From DIGJ01 sp036658435 (lineage in GTDB: Bacteria; Bacillota; Clostridia; Lachnospirales; Lachnospiraceae), in NCBI GenBank assembly GCA_036658435.1, contig JAVXEO010000004.1, positions 1 through 64,000 on the forward strand: a stretch of DNA of 64,000 nt. Direction: 5' to 3'. The notes beneath the pieces were generated by a model, which was not told the DNA's origin, did no database searches, and saw only the letters and a list, made by a program, of their open reading frames with translations. Numbering within the stretch: position 1 is the first letter of the stretch; each line of letters opens with the position of its first letter. Of the stretch, positions 36,517-45,535 are shown one piece after another. A program made the position numbers and the translations under genes.

Positions 36517-37950
36517 TTACACCGTTATCTTTACATTTACTCCCATCAGTTCTTTGTTTGTATCAAGAATTGGCTGTATTATTTCTTTTAAAAATAATTC
36601 CACCTGTTCTTTGGAACAACCAATATATTTCTTTGGATCCATGGCTTTTTTCAAGTCCTCTGTTGTCATATGAAATGATTCATCTTGGGCAATTCTCTCA
36701 AGAAGGTCGTTTTCCAGTCCTTTTTCTTTTACATTTCTTCCGGCTTCCATAGAAAGTGTACGGATTTTTTCATGAAGTTCCTGACGATCTCCTCCCCTTT
36801 TAACTGCATCCATCATAATATTTTCTGTTGCCATAAAAGGAAGTTCTCCCATCAGTCGTTTTTCAATTACCTTTGGATAAACCACCAATCCATCTACTAC
36901 ATTTAAGCATAGATCTAAAATTCCATCGGTACCAAGAAATCCTCCCGGTATGGAAAGTCTTTTATTGGCAGAGTCATCCAGCGTTCTTTCAAACCACTGG
37001 GTTGCTGATGTTATAGCCGGATTGAGTGCTTCTATCATAACATAACGGGAAAGAGAAGCAATTCTTTCGCTTCGCATGGGATTTCTTTTGTATGCCATTG
37101 CAGAGGAACCAATCTGGCCTTTTTCAAAAGGTTCTTCTACTTCTTTTAAATGCTGAAGTAAACGGATATCATTTGACATTTTATGAGCGCTTGCTGCAAT
37201 ACCTGCTAAAACATTCGCAACACGGGTATCCACTTTTCTGGAATAGGTTTGTCCGGATACCGGATAACACGCTGTAAATCCCATTTTTTGCGCAATCATA
37301 GGGTCTATTTTATTTACAATCTGTTGGTTTCCATCAAACAATTCAAGAAAAGATGCCTGGGTTCCAGTCGTTCCCTTAGAGCCTAGTAATTTAAGCCCGG
37401 ATAACACAAAATCCAGGTCCTCAAGGTCCAGGCAAAATTCCTGCATCCAAAGAGTGGCTCTTTTTCCAACGGTAGTTGGCTGTGCAGGCTGAAAATGCGT
37501 AAAAGCCAAGGTTGGTAAATCTTTATATTTATCTGCAAAAATAGAAAGTTCTGCCAATACATTCACTAATTTCTTCTTAATCAGTAAAAGTGCTTCCTTC
37601 ATAATAATGATATCGGTATTATCTCCCACATAGCAGGAAGTTGCCCCAAGATGAAGGATTCCTTTTGCCTTTGGGCACTGTACTCCATAAGCGTAAACAT
37701 GACTCATCACATCATGTCTTACTTCTTTCTCTCTTTCTTTTGCCACCTGGTAATTAATATCTTCCGCATGTTCTTTTAACTCTGCAATTTGTTCTTCCGT
37801 AATGGGAAGCCCCAATTCTTTTTCTGTTTCCGCTAAAGCAATCCAAAGTTTTCTCCAGGTTCGAAACTTCATATCCGGTGAAAATATATATTGCATTTCT
37901 GCACTGGCGTAGCGCTCTGAAAGTGGGCTTTGGTATTTATCTGTACTCAT
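36517..37950 (-). CDS. purB: Adenylosuccinate lyase
   Basis: Fumarase/aspartase-superfamily lyase of 477 residues acting twice in purine synthesis (SAICAR to AICAR, adenylosuccinate to AMP). The superfamily signature is intact as GSSAMAYKRNPMRSE (about 287-301), with TSCYVGDNTD and FTHFQPAQPTTVGKR earlier. The length is typical of the longer clostridial and eukaryotic-like PurB type. It is 32 bp downstream of purF and ends the purC-purF-purB unit. Confidence 0.95.
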   Translation of the reverse strand: MSTDKYQSPLSERYASAEMQYIFSPDMKFRTWRKLWIALAETEKELGLPITEEQIAELKEHAEDINYQVAKEREKEVRHDVMSHVYAYGVQCPKAKGILHLGATSCYVGDNTDIIIMKEALLLIKKKLVNVLAELSIFADKYKDLPTLAFTHFQPAQPTTVGKRATLWMQEFCLDLEDLDFVLSGLKLLGSKGTTGTQASFLELFDGNQQIVNKIDPMIAQKMGFTACYPVSGQTYSRKVDTRVANVLAGIAASAHKMSNDIRLLQHLKEVEEPFEKGQIGSSAMAYKRNPMRSERIASLSRYVMIEALNPAITSATQWFERTLDDSANKRLSIPGGFLGTDGILDLCLNVVDGLVVYPKVIEKRLMGELPFMATENIMMDAVKRGGDRQELHEKIRTLSMEAGRNVKEKGLENDLLERIAQDESFHMTTEDLKKAMDPKKYIGCSKEQVELFLKEIIQPILDTNKELMGVNVKITV

Positions 37951-37982
37951 AGCTGTCTCCTGACTTTTATTGTTTTATGGGT

Positions 37983-39422
37983 CTATTTTTCATAATTCCC
38001 ACGAATATTCTGTTTTGGTGGAGCAATTGGATATTTTCCCGAAAAGCAGGCATCACAGTATCCTCTGTCTCCTCCAATTAGTTCATGCAGACGTTCCCCA
38101 TCTAAATATCCCAAAGAATCTGCACCCAGCATTTTACATATTTCATCCACTGTATTGTTATGTGCAATCAATTGGTCACAAGATGGCACATCCGTTCCAA
38201 AATAGCACGGATAGAGAAACGGTGGTGAACTAATTCTTACATGAACCTGTGTGGCTCCTGCATTTTTAAGCATTCTCACAATACGTTCGCTGGTAGTCCC
38301 ACGTACAATGGAATCATCAATCATAACCACTCTTTTTCCATTGACTACTTCTTTTAATACATTTAATTTAATCCGAACAGAGGATTCCCTCTCTGACTGC
38401 TTTGGTTTAATAAAGGTTCTGCCAACATAACTATTTTTAATAAATGCCATTCCATAGGGGATTCCTGTTTCCTCTGCAAAACCCATGGCGGCTACATTTC
38501 CGGAATCCGGAACACCTACCACAATGTCTGCCTCTGCAGGATACATCTGGGCTAATATCTTTCCTGCCATGATTCTGGAACGGTACACGCTGACATTGTC
38601 AATAAAACTATCCGGTCTTGCAAAATAAATATATTCAAAAATACATTTTGCAACCTTTTCCTGGCAAAGAGTCGTGTCTGAATGAATGCCTGAGCCATCC
38701 AGTGTTACAATTTCCCCCGGAAGAACATCCCGCACAAAGTCCGCATTCACTGCGTCCAAAGCGCAGCTTTCTGATGCAAGAAAATAAGTATTTTCCCTTT
38801 TTCCAATGCAAAGGGGCCGGAAACCAAAGGGGTCTCTAGCTCCAATTAATTTTCGCGGGCTCATAATAACAAGGGAATAGGCCCCCGCCAGCTTTTTCAT
38901 GGCATTTTTTACGGCTTCTTCCACGCTCTTTGTTTGAAGGCGTTGTCTTGCAATATGGTAGGCAATGACCTCGGTATCAATGGTTGTTTGAAAAATTGCG
39001 CCGGTATACGAAAGTTCCTCCCGAAGCTCCAGTGCATTAATAAGATTTCCATTATGAGCAATTCCCAAGGTTCCCTTTACATAGTTTAATACCAAAGGTT
39101 GGGTATTTTCAATGGAGCTGGCTCCTGCAGTAGAATAACGCACATGTCCAACTCCAATATTTCCATTTAACTTCTCCAGTGCTTCCTCTGAGAAGACCTC
39201 GTTAACCAGTCCCATTCCTTTGCAGGAATTCACCACTCCCTTGGGTCCCTGGGTATCACTCACTGCAATTCCACAGCTTTCCTGTCCTCTGTGCTGAAGG
39301 GAAAACAATCCATAATAAATAGAAGAGGCTACATCTTCTTTATTGTCAATCGAATAGGCACCAAAGACTCCACATTCTTCATGGAGTCCTCCTTCCATAA
39401 ACGCATCCCTTTTATTATACAT
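37983..39422 (-). CDS. purF: Amidophosphoribosyltransferase
   Basis: First committed enzyme of purine synthesis (PRPP plus glutamine to phosphoribosylamine), 479 residues. A short propeptide precedes the N-terminal nucleophile Cys in ECGVFGAYS. The glutaminase domain has GHVRYSTAG and AHNGNL. The PRTase domain carries the PRPP loop [13 protein letters not shown]. The FeS-ligand cysteines typical of the B. subtilis type appear near the C terminus (CDACFSG). I chose the ATG giving [11 protein letters not shown] over a TTG three codons upstream. Its start overlaps the end of purC by 8 bp. Confidence 0.95.
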   Translation of the reverse strand: MYNKRDAFMEGGLHEECGVFGAYSIDNKEDVASSIYYGLFSLQHRGQESCGIAVSDTQGPKGVVNSCKGMGLVNEVFSEEALEKLNGNIGVGHVRYSTAGASSIENTQPLVLNYVKGTLGIAHNGNLINALELREELSYTGAIFQTTIDTEVIAYHIARQRLQTKSVEEAVKNAMKKLAGAYSLVIMSPRKLIGARDPFGFRPLCIGKRENTYFLASESCALDAVNADFVRDVLPGEIVTLDGSGIHSDTTLCQEKVAKCIFEYIYFARPDSFIDNVSVYRSRIMAGKILAQMYPAEADIVVGVPDSGNVAAMGFAEETGIPYGMAFIKNSYVGRTFIKPKQSERESSVRIKLNVLKEVVNGKRVVMIDDSIVRGTTSERIVRMLKNAGATQVHVRISSPPFLYPCYFGTDVPSCDQLIAHNNTVDEICKMLGADSLGYLDGERLHELIGGDRGYCDACFSGKYPIAPPKQNIRGNYEK

Positions 39423-40125
39423 ACAATCCAATCCTTTTTGACACTTCTATGTAGGCATCCTCTACTTTACCCATATCCCTGCGAAAACGATCCTTATCTA
39501 ATTTTGTCTGCGTTTTGCTGTCCCAGAATCTGCAGGTATCCGGTGAAATCTCATCTGCCAGTATAATCTGTCCTTGATAACGTCCAAACTCTACTTTGAA
39601 ATCAATAAGATCAATTCCACATTCTTTAAAAAATGTCAAAAGGAAGTTATTTATTTTAAATACAAGTTCTGTAATTCGGTCAATTTCTTCCTGGGTTGCT
39701 GCCCCAATTGCAATGGCATGATAATCATTAATCAATGGGTCCCCCAAGGCATCATCTTTATAACTAAACTCTAAGGTAGGTGCAATAAGTTTGGTTCCCT
39801 CTTTTATTCCCAGTCTTTTTGAAAAGCTTCCCGCCGCAACGTTACGGATAATGACTTCCAAAGGAACGATTTCAACTTTTTTTACAGCCGTTTCTCTTTC
39901 ATTTAATTCCTCAATAAAATGCGTGGGCACCCCTTCTTTTTCAAGCATTTGAAAAATATAATTGGTCATACGATTATTAATGGACCCTTTTCCTAAAATA
40001 GTTCCTTTTTTTTCTCCATTAAAAGCAGTTGCATCATCCTTATAGTCAACAATCAAAACATCTTCCTTATCTGTAGTGAATACTTTCTTTGCTTTTCCTT
40101 CGTAAAGTAGATTTAACTTTTTCAA
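39415..40125 (-). CDS. purC: Phosphoribosylaminoimidazole-succinocarboxamide synthase
   Basis: SAICAR synthetase of 236 residues. [11 protein letters not shown] at the N terminus, the stretch [20 protein letters not shown] and [12 protein letters not shown] are family signatures. The start is not certain: a TTG ([14 protein letters not shown]) with AGGTG six bases upstream is preferred, but a GTG three codons earlier is possible. It heads purC-purF-purB. A strong promoter lies just upstream; no PurR box of the B. subtilis type was seen. Confidence 0.93.
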   Translation of the reverse strand: MKKLNLLYEGKAKKVFTTDKEDVLIVDYKDDATAFNGEKKGTILGKGSINNRMTNYIFQMLEKEGVPTHFIEELNERETAVKKVEIVPLEVIIRNVAAGSFSKRLGIKEGTKLIAPTLEFSYKDDALGDPLINDYHAIAIGAATQEEIDRITELVFKINNFLLTFFKECGIDLIDFKVEFGRYQGQIILADEISPDTCRFWDSKTQTKLDKDRFRRDMGKVEDAYIEVSKRIGLYV

Positions 40126-40178
40126 TATGCACACCTATCCTTTTCTATGATTCTTTGTCCTGTTTAAACTACTCTTTC

Positions 40179-40206
40179 ATTATAAACAACCACTTTTTTT
40201 TGACAA
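40179..40206 (-). promoter_or_regulatory. Sigma-A promoter of purC-purF-purB
   Basis: Minus strand TTGTCA (40201-40206), 16 bases, TATAAT (40179-40184). Confidence 0.7.
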
Positions 40207-40324
40207 TAGATTTACTTATTAAATTTACTTATTCCATTCATAATTAAAAAGCAGTCTTTTCATCAAGCCCACCGCTTTCCTTAAAAATAGCATAGACAAA
40301 TCTAAAAGTCAATGTGGTATTTTC

Positions 40325-40354
40325 TTGACAAATCCCTTCATCCTGTTCTATACT
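40325..40354 (+). promoter_or_regulatory. Promoter of the mgtE leader
   Basis: TTGACA (40325-40330), 18 bases, TATACT (40349-40354). It lies about 230 bases before the mgtE start, leaving a long untranslated leader. Confidence 0.65.
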
Positions 40355-40360
40355 TAGCCT

Positions 40361-40583
40361 TGGATACATAAGTATTATAAAGACTTTCACGCCATCAGAG
40401 GGCGTGTTTTGTTGTGTTTATTTTCGTAAGAAGAAAGGATGGTGAGGATATGGTTCCTGACAGTAGTCACTGGCAAAGTATAGATACACCTGGGCCCTGC
40501 CCTCATCTTCTTTTTTTGCTTATAATTGCATAGAGATTGTATTTATACTTTGCTGATTCTTTTAAACAATAGGAGGCAAAGTT
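40361..40583 (+). promoter_or_regulatory. Long structured 5' leader of mgtE, candidate attenuator or small RNA
   Basis: Non-coding stretch of about 220 bases. It holds a small hairpin (CACGCC 40388-40393 with GGCGTG 40401-40406). A longer helix (about 40431-40447 with 40501-40516) has a downstream arm that runs into TTTTTTT, as in an intrinsic terminator. A third pair, GCAAAGTATAGATACA (40473-40488) with 40538-40553, is nearly perfect over 16 bases. The second and third helices interleave and cannot both form as simple nested stems. Many clostridial mgtE genes are controlled by an M-box magnesium riboswitch, but I do not see its conserved core. The promoter-to-T-run distance of about 155 bases would also suit a small RNA. 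Confidence 0.5.
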
Positions 40584-41915
40584 ATGACCAAAAAAATTAT
40601 TACTTCACTTCTACAGGAAAAAAAGTTTGGGGAATTGAAACATATTCTTTCCGTTCTAAATGAAGTAGATTTAGCTGTTATTTTGGAAGATTTAGATGAA
40701 AAAGAGATGGTTATGATTTTTCGTTTAATTGATAAAACCCAAGCGGCTGCTACTTTTTCCTATATGAGTGCAAAAATGCAGGAAATCTTAATCGCTGCAT
40801 TTACTGAAAAAGAACTCAAAGAAATATTAGATGACATGTTTCTTGACGATACGGCCGATCTTTTAGAGGAAATGCCGGCAAATGTAGTAGAACGAATTTT
40901 AAGTGTAACGGATTTTGCTACCCGGGCTTCCATTAATACGTTGCTTAATTATCCGGAGGACAGTGCCGGAAGTATTATGACGGTAGAATACGTGGATTTA
41001 AAGAAATCCATGACGGTGCAGGAATCCATTTCAAAGATAAAAAGCGTCGGTATTAATAAAGAAACGATTTATACCTGTTATGTTATGGAATCCAAACGCT
41101 TGATTGGTATCGTTTCTGCAAAAGATCTGCTGCTTTCCGATGCAGACGTAAAAATCGAAGATCTAATGGAAACCAATATTATATTTACCAATACCCACGA
41201 TGACCAGGAAGAAGTTGCCAAACTTTTTCAAAAATATGGATTTATGGCCATTCCTGTTGTGGATACCGAACACTTTATGGTGGGAATTATCACCTATGAT
41301 GATGCTATGAATGTTTTACAGGATGAGATTGATGAAGATATCGCCATGATGTCCGGTATTGTTCCAAGCGAAGATTCTTATTTTGGAACTTCCGTTTTTG
41401 CACATGCCAAAGGACGTATTGCATGGCTCCTTGTGTTAATGCTTTCTGCAACCATAACCGGAACCATTATCAGCCGATATTCTGCTGCATTTTCTGCGAT
41501 TCCCCTTTTAGTTTCCTTCATTCCTATGTTAATGGACACCGGAGGAAACTGCGGCTCCCAAAGTTCAACTTTAATTATTCGTGGACTGGCACTGGATGAA
41601 ATTAAGCTCTCCGATTTTCTCAAAGTTGCCTTTAAAGAGCTTCGGATTGCCCTTTTGGTAAGTTTTACGCTGGCTGTTGTAAATGGTATTCGAATTTTCA
41701 TTATGTACCGAGATCCTACCATGGCTCTCCTTGTATCACTTTCTTTAATTGCAACGGTGATTATGGCTAAGCTCATAGGATGTCTTCTTCCTATGCTTGC
41801 TACAAAATGTAAAGTGGATCCGGCAATTATGTCAGCTCCCCTCATCACCACTTTAGTTGATACTTGTTCCATCCTCATTTACTTTCAAATTGCAACGCAT
41901 TTATTTTCCCTATAA
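40584..41915 (+). CDS. mgtE: MgtE-type magnesium transporter
   Basis: Mg2+ channel of 443 residues, normal length. An acidic N domain (about 1-130) is followed by two CBS domains (about 135-255) that sense cytoplasmic Mg2+. Five membrane helices (about 280-443) contain the pore motif MDTGGNCGSQSSTLIIRGLA. A plug-like helix (SYFGTSVFAHAKGRIAWL) links the parts. AGGAGG precedes the ATG. The gene stands alone, behind a long leader, and converges on kdpE with only 25 bp between stops. Confidence 0.95.
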   Translation: MTKKIITSLLQEKKFGELKHILSVLNEVDLAVILEDLDEKEMVMIFRLIDKTQAAATFSYMSAKMQEILIAAFTEKELKEILDDMFLDDTADLLEEMPANVVERILSVTDFATRASINTLLNYPEDSAGSIMTVEYVDLKKSMTVQESISKIKSVGINKETIYTCYVMESKRLIGIVSAKDLLLSDADVKIEDLMETNIIFTNTHDDQEEVAKLFQKYGFMAIPVVDTEHFMVGIITYDDAMNVLQDEIDEDIAMMSGIVPSEDSYFGTSVFAHAKGRIAWLLVLMLSATITGTIISRYSAAFSAIPLLVSFIPMLMDTGGNCGSQSSTLIIRGLALDEIKLSDFLKVAFKELRIALLVSFTLAVVNGIRIFIMYRDPTMALLVSLSLIATVIMAKLIGCLLPMLATKCKVDPAIMSAPLITTLVDTCSILIYFQIATHLFSL

Positions 41916-41940
41916 TTTAAAATAATACCTGGGAAAACAG

Positions 41941-42639
41941 TTATACCCGAAGCATTCGATATCCAACCCCAACATGAGTCTGAATATATTGAGGGGAAGC
42001 CGGATCTCTTTCTATCTTCTTACGAAGCGTTGCCATAAACACTCGTAGGGATGCCACATCATTATCCCATGCGGTACCCCAGATTTTATGAGTAATAAAG
42101 GTATGAGTTAAAACTTTCCCGGTATTTTGAGCCAGTAAACATAATAATTTATATTCAATGGGCGTCAGGTGTAATTCTTCTTCTTTCATAAATACACACC
42201 CTGCAGAGTAATCAATTTTTAAATCTCCATTGATAAATACAGCATTCTCTTTTCCGGAATCCGATACCATATAATTGAGTCTTCGAAAGGTAACCCGAAG
42301 TCTTGCGAGAAGTTCTTCCACCGAAAATGGTTTTGTTAAATAGTCATCTGCACCGGCATCCAGTGCATCAATTTTATCCCGATCTTCACTTCTGGCACTA
42401 ATCACAATAATAGGTACCTGGGACCAGGAGCGAATTTTTCGGATAATTTGGATACCATCCATGTCCGGAAGTCCTAAATCCAAAAGAACCACATCCGGAT
42501 TATGAGAAACGGCCTCTAATATGGCTGTTTCTCCTGTTGGTGCTGTATGGAATTTATAATTTTGTGTTTCCAGGGTTGTTGAAATCAGGTTTCTAACAGC
42601 CGGATCATCTTCTACCACCAGTATAAGGGGTTTATTCAT
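41941..42639 (-). CDS. kdpE: KdpE-type response regulator
   Basis: OmpR/PhoB-family regulator of 232 residues. The receiver domain has the acidic pair EDD (about 9-11), the phosphorylation Asp in LLDLGLPDMDG and Lys in LTKPFS. The winged-helix domain ends VGVGYRMLRV, a KdpE-like C terminus. It overlaps kdpD by 8 bp. The usual target operon kdpFABC is not in the window, so its regulon is unknown. Confidence 0.9.
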   Translation of the reverse strand: MNKPLILVVEDDPAVRNLISTTLETQNYKFHTAPTGETAILEAVSHNPDVVLLDLGLPDMDGIQIIRKIRSWSQVPIIVISARSEDRDKIDALDAGADDYLTKPFSVEELLARLRVTFRRLNYMVSDSGKENAVFINGDLKIDYSAGCVFMKEEELHLTPIEYKLLCLLAQNTGKVLTHTFITHKIWGTAWDNDVASLRVFMATLRKKIERDPASPQYIQTHVGVGYRMLRV

Positions 42640-45325
42640 GTAATATTACCTCCTCTGCAATTAGCGTAAACTCAAAAACCGTACCTTTGGGAACGTTATC
42701 TCTTACGCAAATGGTTCCTCCGTGTGCAATTATAATGGATTTACATAAAGCAAGTCCCAGACCAAGGCTTCTTCGGCTATCTGCAATTTTTGCCCCAGCC
42801 GTATAAAACATATCAAATATCTTTTCTTTGTCTTCTTTCAAAATACCCTCTCCATTGTCCGAAATATCTACTACCACTTTATCTTCCCTTTTTTTTATAT
42901 CTATTATGATTTGAGAATTTTTTGGTGTATATTTAATGGCATTATCCACCATGTTTATAATAACCTGGACAATTAAACGAGCATCCATTTTTGCCAAAAT
43001 AAAGTCTTCGGATTCTTTGACTATAATTTCATGCTCCGTGCTTTTTCGATTAATATGAGAAAGGGCTTCCGAAACCACTTCCTCCATAAGCTCTGCCGTT
43101 AAATTCAAGTTCATTGAGCCATCTTCGATTCTGGTAACCGACAATAAATTTTCTACCAGATTAATAAGCCACAAGGAATCATCATATATATCCGTGTAAA
43201 GCATCTGCCTTTTTTCTCTACCTATGGCATCTCCGTTGGAAAATAAAATACCGGCATTTCCTGAAATTGACGTTAGTGGGGTTCGCAGGTCATGAGAAAT
43301 TGACCGTAAAAGATTTGCCCGCAGCTGCTCATTTTTTGCCAGCACCGCTGCTTCCTCCCGGTCCCTGGCCGTCTGCTGGTTTTCCAGTGCCAGTGCACAT
43401 TCCCCCAAAATAGAAAGCACAATGCTATTTTCAAAGGAATCCAGTGGTGTTTCATGGACAGCAATACCAACAACGCCGTAAACCGTCTCATTGACTCGTA
43501 CTGCAAGGTATAAACAGGCTACACTTCCTAACGTCTTAGTGGTTGCTCCTGCGTGTTTGTTATTTTTTAGCACCCATGCCGCAACGGCCCTCTCATTTTC
43601 TGAAAGGTAGCTCCCGGGTATTTTTCTTTCTCCCGCTGCAAACACCATGGGTTCTCCCAAATCCTTGCTTTCCACCGGATAAAAAACAAGGTCTTTATTC
43701 ATGAGTTTGGTAAGTTGATTCGCCGTAACGGTTATAATTCCTGTTTTATCCTTTGCTTTTTGCAATAACTGGTTGGTTTCCAGCAAGACCTTTGTGTGAT
43801 ACCCGATTTGTGCCGATTGCTTGGCATTTTGTTTGATTTTAACTGCCAGGGTACTGGTTAAAAATGCAGAAATAAACATGATACAAAAAGTTGCCGGATA
43901 ACCACTGCCATAGGCACTCAGGGTAAATTGCGGATCGGTAAAAAAGAAATTAAAAGTCAGTACGCTGATTACGGAAGAAATCAGACTATAGGCTCGCTGG
44001 GTCGTTATAATTGCTGTAATTAATACACTGAGAATATAAATTGTAATAATATTGGCTTCACTGAAACCAAGTCTTGAAAAAATATAGCCAATCAAGGTTG
44101 CAAAAAATAACAGGGCAAAACTTTTTATAACATCCAGTATAGAAAAATCAAATTGGGACCGCTTTATTCTTCTTAATTGATAGGCCTCTGTTTCCTGATT
44201 TGGAATAATATAAATGTCCAGATTAGGCGACACTGCATTTAACTGTTCTGTCAGGGACATTCTTCCAAATGCATATCTTCGCTTTGCATTATTCCTTCCT
44301 ACTACAACCTTAGAGACACTGGATAATCTTGCAAACTCTGCTATCTGAAATGCCACATCATCCCCATATACGGTTTCAATCTTTGCTCCAAGCTGCTCCG
44401 CCAATGCAGCATTGCTTTGCAATCTCTTTTTATCTTCTTCTCCCAGTGCTGCAAAATCTGTTGTTTCTACAAAAAGTGCGGTGAAGTTTCCCTTAAATGC
44501 ATTTGCCATTCTAGCAGCTGTGCGAATGATTTTCTGATTGGTGGGAGACGAAGACAGGCACACCAGAATATGTTCATCCGTATAGTAGCTGCTGCCTTGG
44601 GCAATTCTTACTTTTTCTGACATAATATTGATTCGGTCCGCGCATCGACGCAGAGCAATTTCCCGCAATGCCACCAGATTTTCTATACTGAAAAAATAAT
44701 CCAGCCCCTTCTTTTCCTGATTTTCTTTCCAAATATTTCCTCTATGCAACCGTTCCATCAGTTCCCCCGGTTCTATATCCACCAGGGCTACCTGCTCTGC
44801 ATTATCAAAAATTCGATCGGGTATACGCTCCTGTATTCTAACCCCTGTAATGGAAGTAACAATATCGTTAAGGCTTTCAATATGCTGCACATTAACCGTG
44901 GTATACACATCCATTCCTGCTTTTAGAAGTTCCAAAATATCCTGATACCGCTTGGCATGACGGCATTCCACGGCATTGGTATGTGCCAGTTCGTCTACTA
45001 AAATGAGCTGGGGCTTTCGGGTGATTGCCGCGTCCAGATTAAACTCACTTAAACGGATTCCATTATATTCCATCTCTAAAACAGGAAGTTTCTCAAGTCC
45101 TTTTAAAAGATCCATAGTTTGGGGTCTTGTATGGGGTTCTACGTAACCCACCACCACATCCATTCCATGTCTCTTTGCCGAATGTGCTGCCTTAAGCATA
45201 GCATATGTTTTTCCTACGCCTGCTGCATATCCAAAAAATATCTTTAAGTGTCCCTGATTGTGAGTAATGGCTTCTCCTTGTATATTTTCAAGTCTCCCAT
45301 CTGGATTTGTTCTTATTTCATTCAC
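42632..45325 (-). CDS. kdpD: KdpD-type sensor histidine kinase
   Basis: Sensor of about 897 residues with the full KdpD layout. The N-terminal KdpD domain has Walker A GYAAGVGKT and VDELAHTN, followed by a USP domain (ILVCLSSSPTNQ), four membrane helices (DUF4118), a GAF domain, HisKA with SISHDLRTPLTS and HATPase with SRRSLGLGLALCK. In E. coli it responds to low K+ and turgor; some Firmicutes versions respond to c-di-AMP through the USP domain. The start is uncertain: I use a GTG giving MNEIRTNPDG, which aligns with other KdpD proteins, though the frame is open for ten more codons upstream. No kdpFABC adjoins. Confidence 0.9.
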   Translation of the reverse strand: MNEIRTNPDGRLENIQGEAITHNQGHLKIFFGYAAGVGKTYAMLKAAHSAKRHGMDVVVGYVEPHTRPQTMDLLKGLEKLPVLEMEYNGIRLSEFNLDAAITRKPQLILVDELAHTNAVECRHAKRYQDILELLKAGMDVYTTVNVQHIESLNDIVTSITGVRIQERIPDRIFDNAEQVALVDIEPGELMERLHRGNIWKENQEKKGLDYFFSIENLVALREIALRRCADRINIMSEKVRIAQGSSYYTDEHILVCLSSSPTNQKIIRTAARMANAFKGNFTALFVETTDFAALGEEDKKRLQSNAALAEQLGAKIETVYGDDVAFQIAEFARLSSVSKVVVGRNNAKRRYAFGRMSLTEQLNAVSPNLDIYIIPNQETEAYQLRRIKRSQFDFSILDVIKSFALLFFATLIGYIFSRLGFSEANIITIYILSVLITAIITTQRAYSLISSVISVLTFNFFFTDPQFTLSAYGSGYPATFCIMFISAFLTSTLAVKIKQNAKQSAQIGYHTKVLLETNQLLQKAKDKTGIITVTANQLTKLMNKDLVFYPVESKDLGEPMVFAAGERKIPGSYLSENERAVAAWVLKNNKHAGATTKTLGSVACLYLAVRVNETVYGVVGIAVHETPLDSFENSIVLSILGECALALENQQTARDREEAAVLAKNEQLRANLLRSISHDLRTPLTSISGNAGILFSNGDAIGREKRQMLYTDIYDDSLWLINLVENLLSVTRIEDGSMNLNLTAELMEEVVSEALSHINRKSTEHEIIVKESEDFILAKMDARLIVQVIINMVDNAIKYTPKNSQIIIDIKKREDKVVVDISDNGEGILKEDKEKIFDMFYTAGAKIADSRRSLGLGLALCKSIIIAHGGTICVRDNVPKGTVFEFTLIAEEVILHE

Positions 45326-45535
45326 CCTTTTATCCCTATCCTCCTGTATTTTCACCGAAAAATTTCACCCGGCATTCCTTTTACTTTTCTTTATTATATC
45401 CTTTCTTTCTTCTTCTGTCATTCTATTTTATTCGGTAAACTTCCTTTATCTAGTTTATTCTATTTTACTTTATTCTGCTTTAAAATGGCATTAAAACCTT
45501 TCTCTTAAAGGTTAAGATTGTATAAAGAAACTTTT

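Noticed and set aside
40440..40500. M-box or ZTP riboswitch upstream of mgtE
   Set aside because: The M-box core (GTTAGGTGAGGCTCCT type) is absent. GTAGTCACTGGC and CCTGGGC resemble pieces of the ZTP consensus, but the GGGGAGC half is missing and the target gene is not a purine or folate gene.
41378..41878. 166-codon antisense frame opposite mgtE
   Set aside because: It is fully inside a clear membrane-transporter gene, lacks a ribosome-binding site and has the composition expected of a shadow of hydrophobic codons. The same applies to long frames opposite the hybrid kinase, spoVAD and PBP genes.
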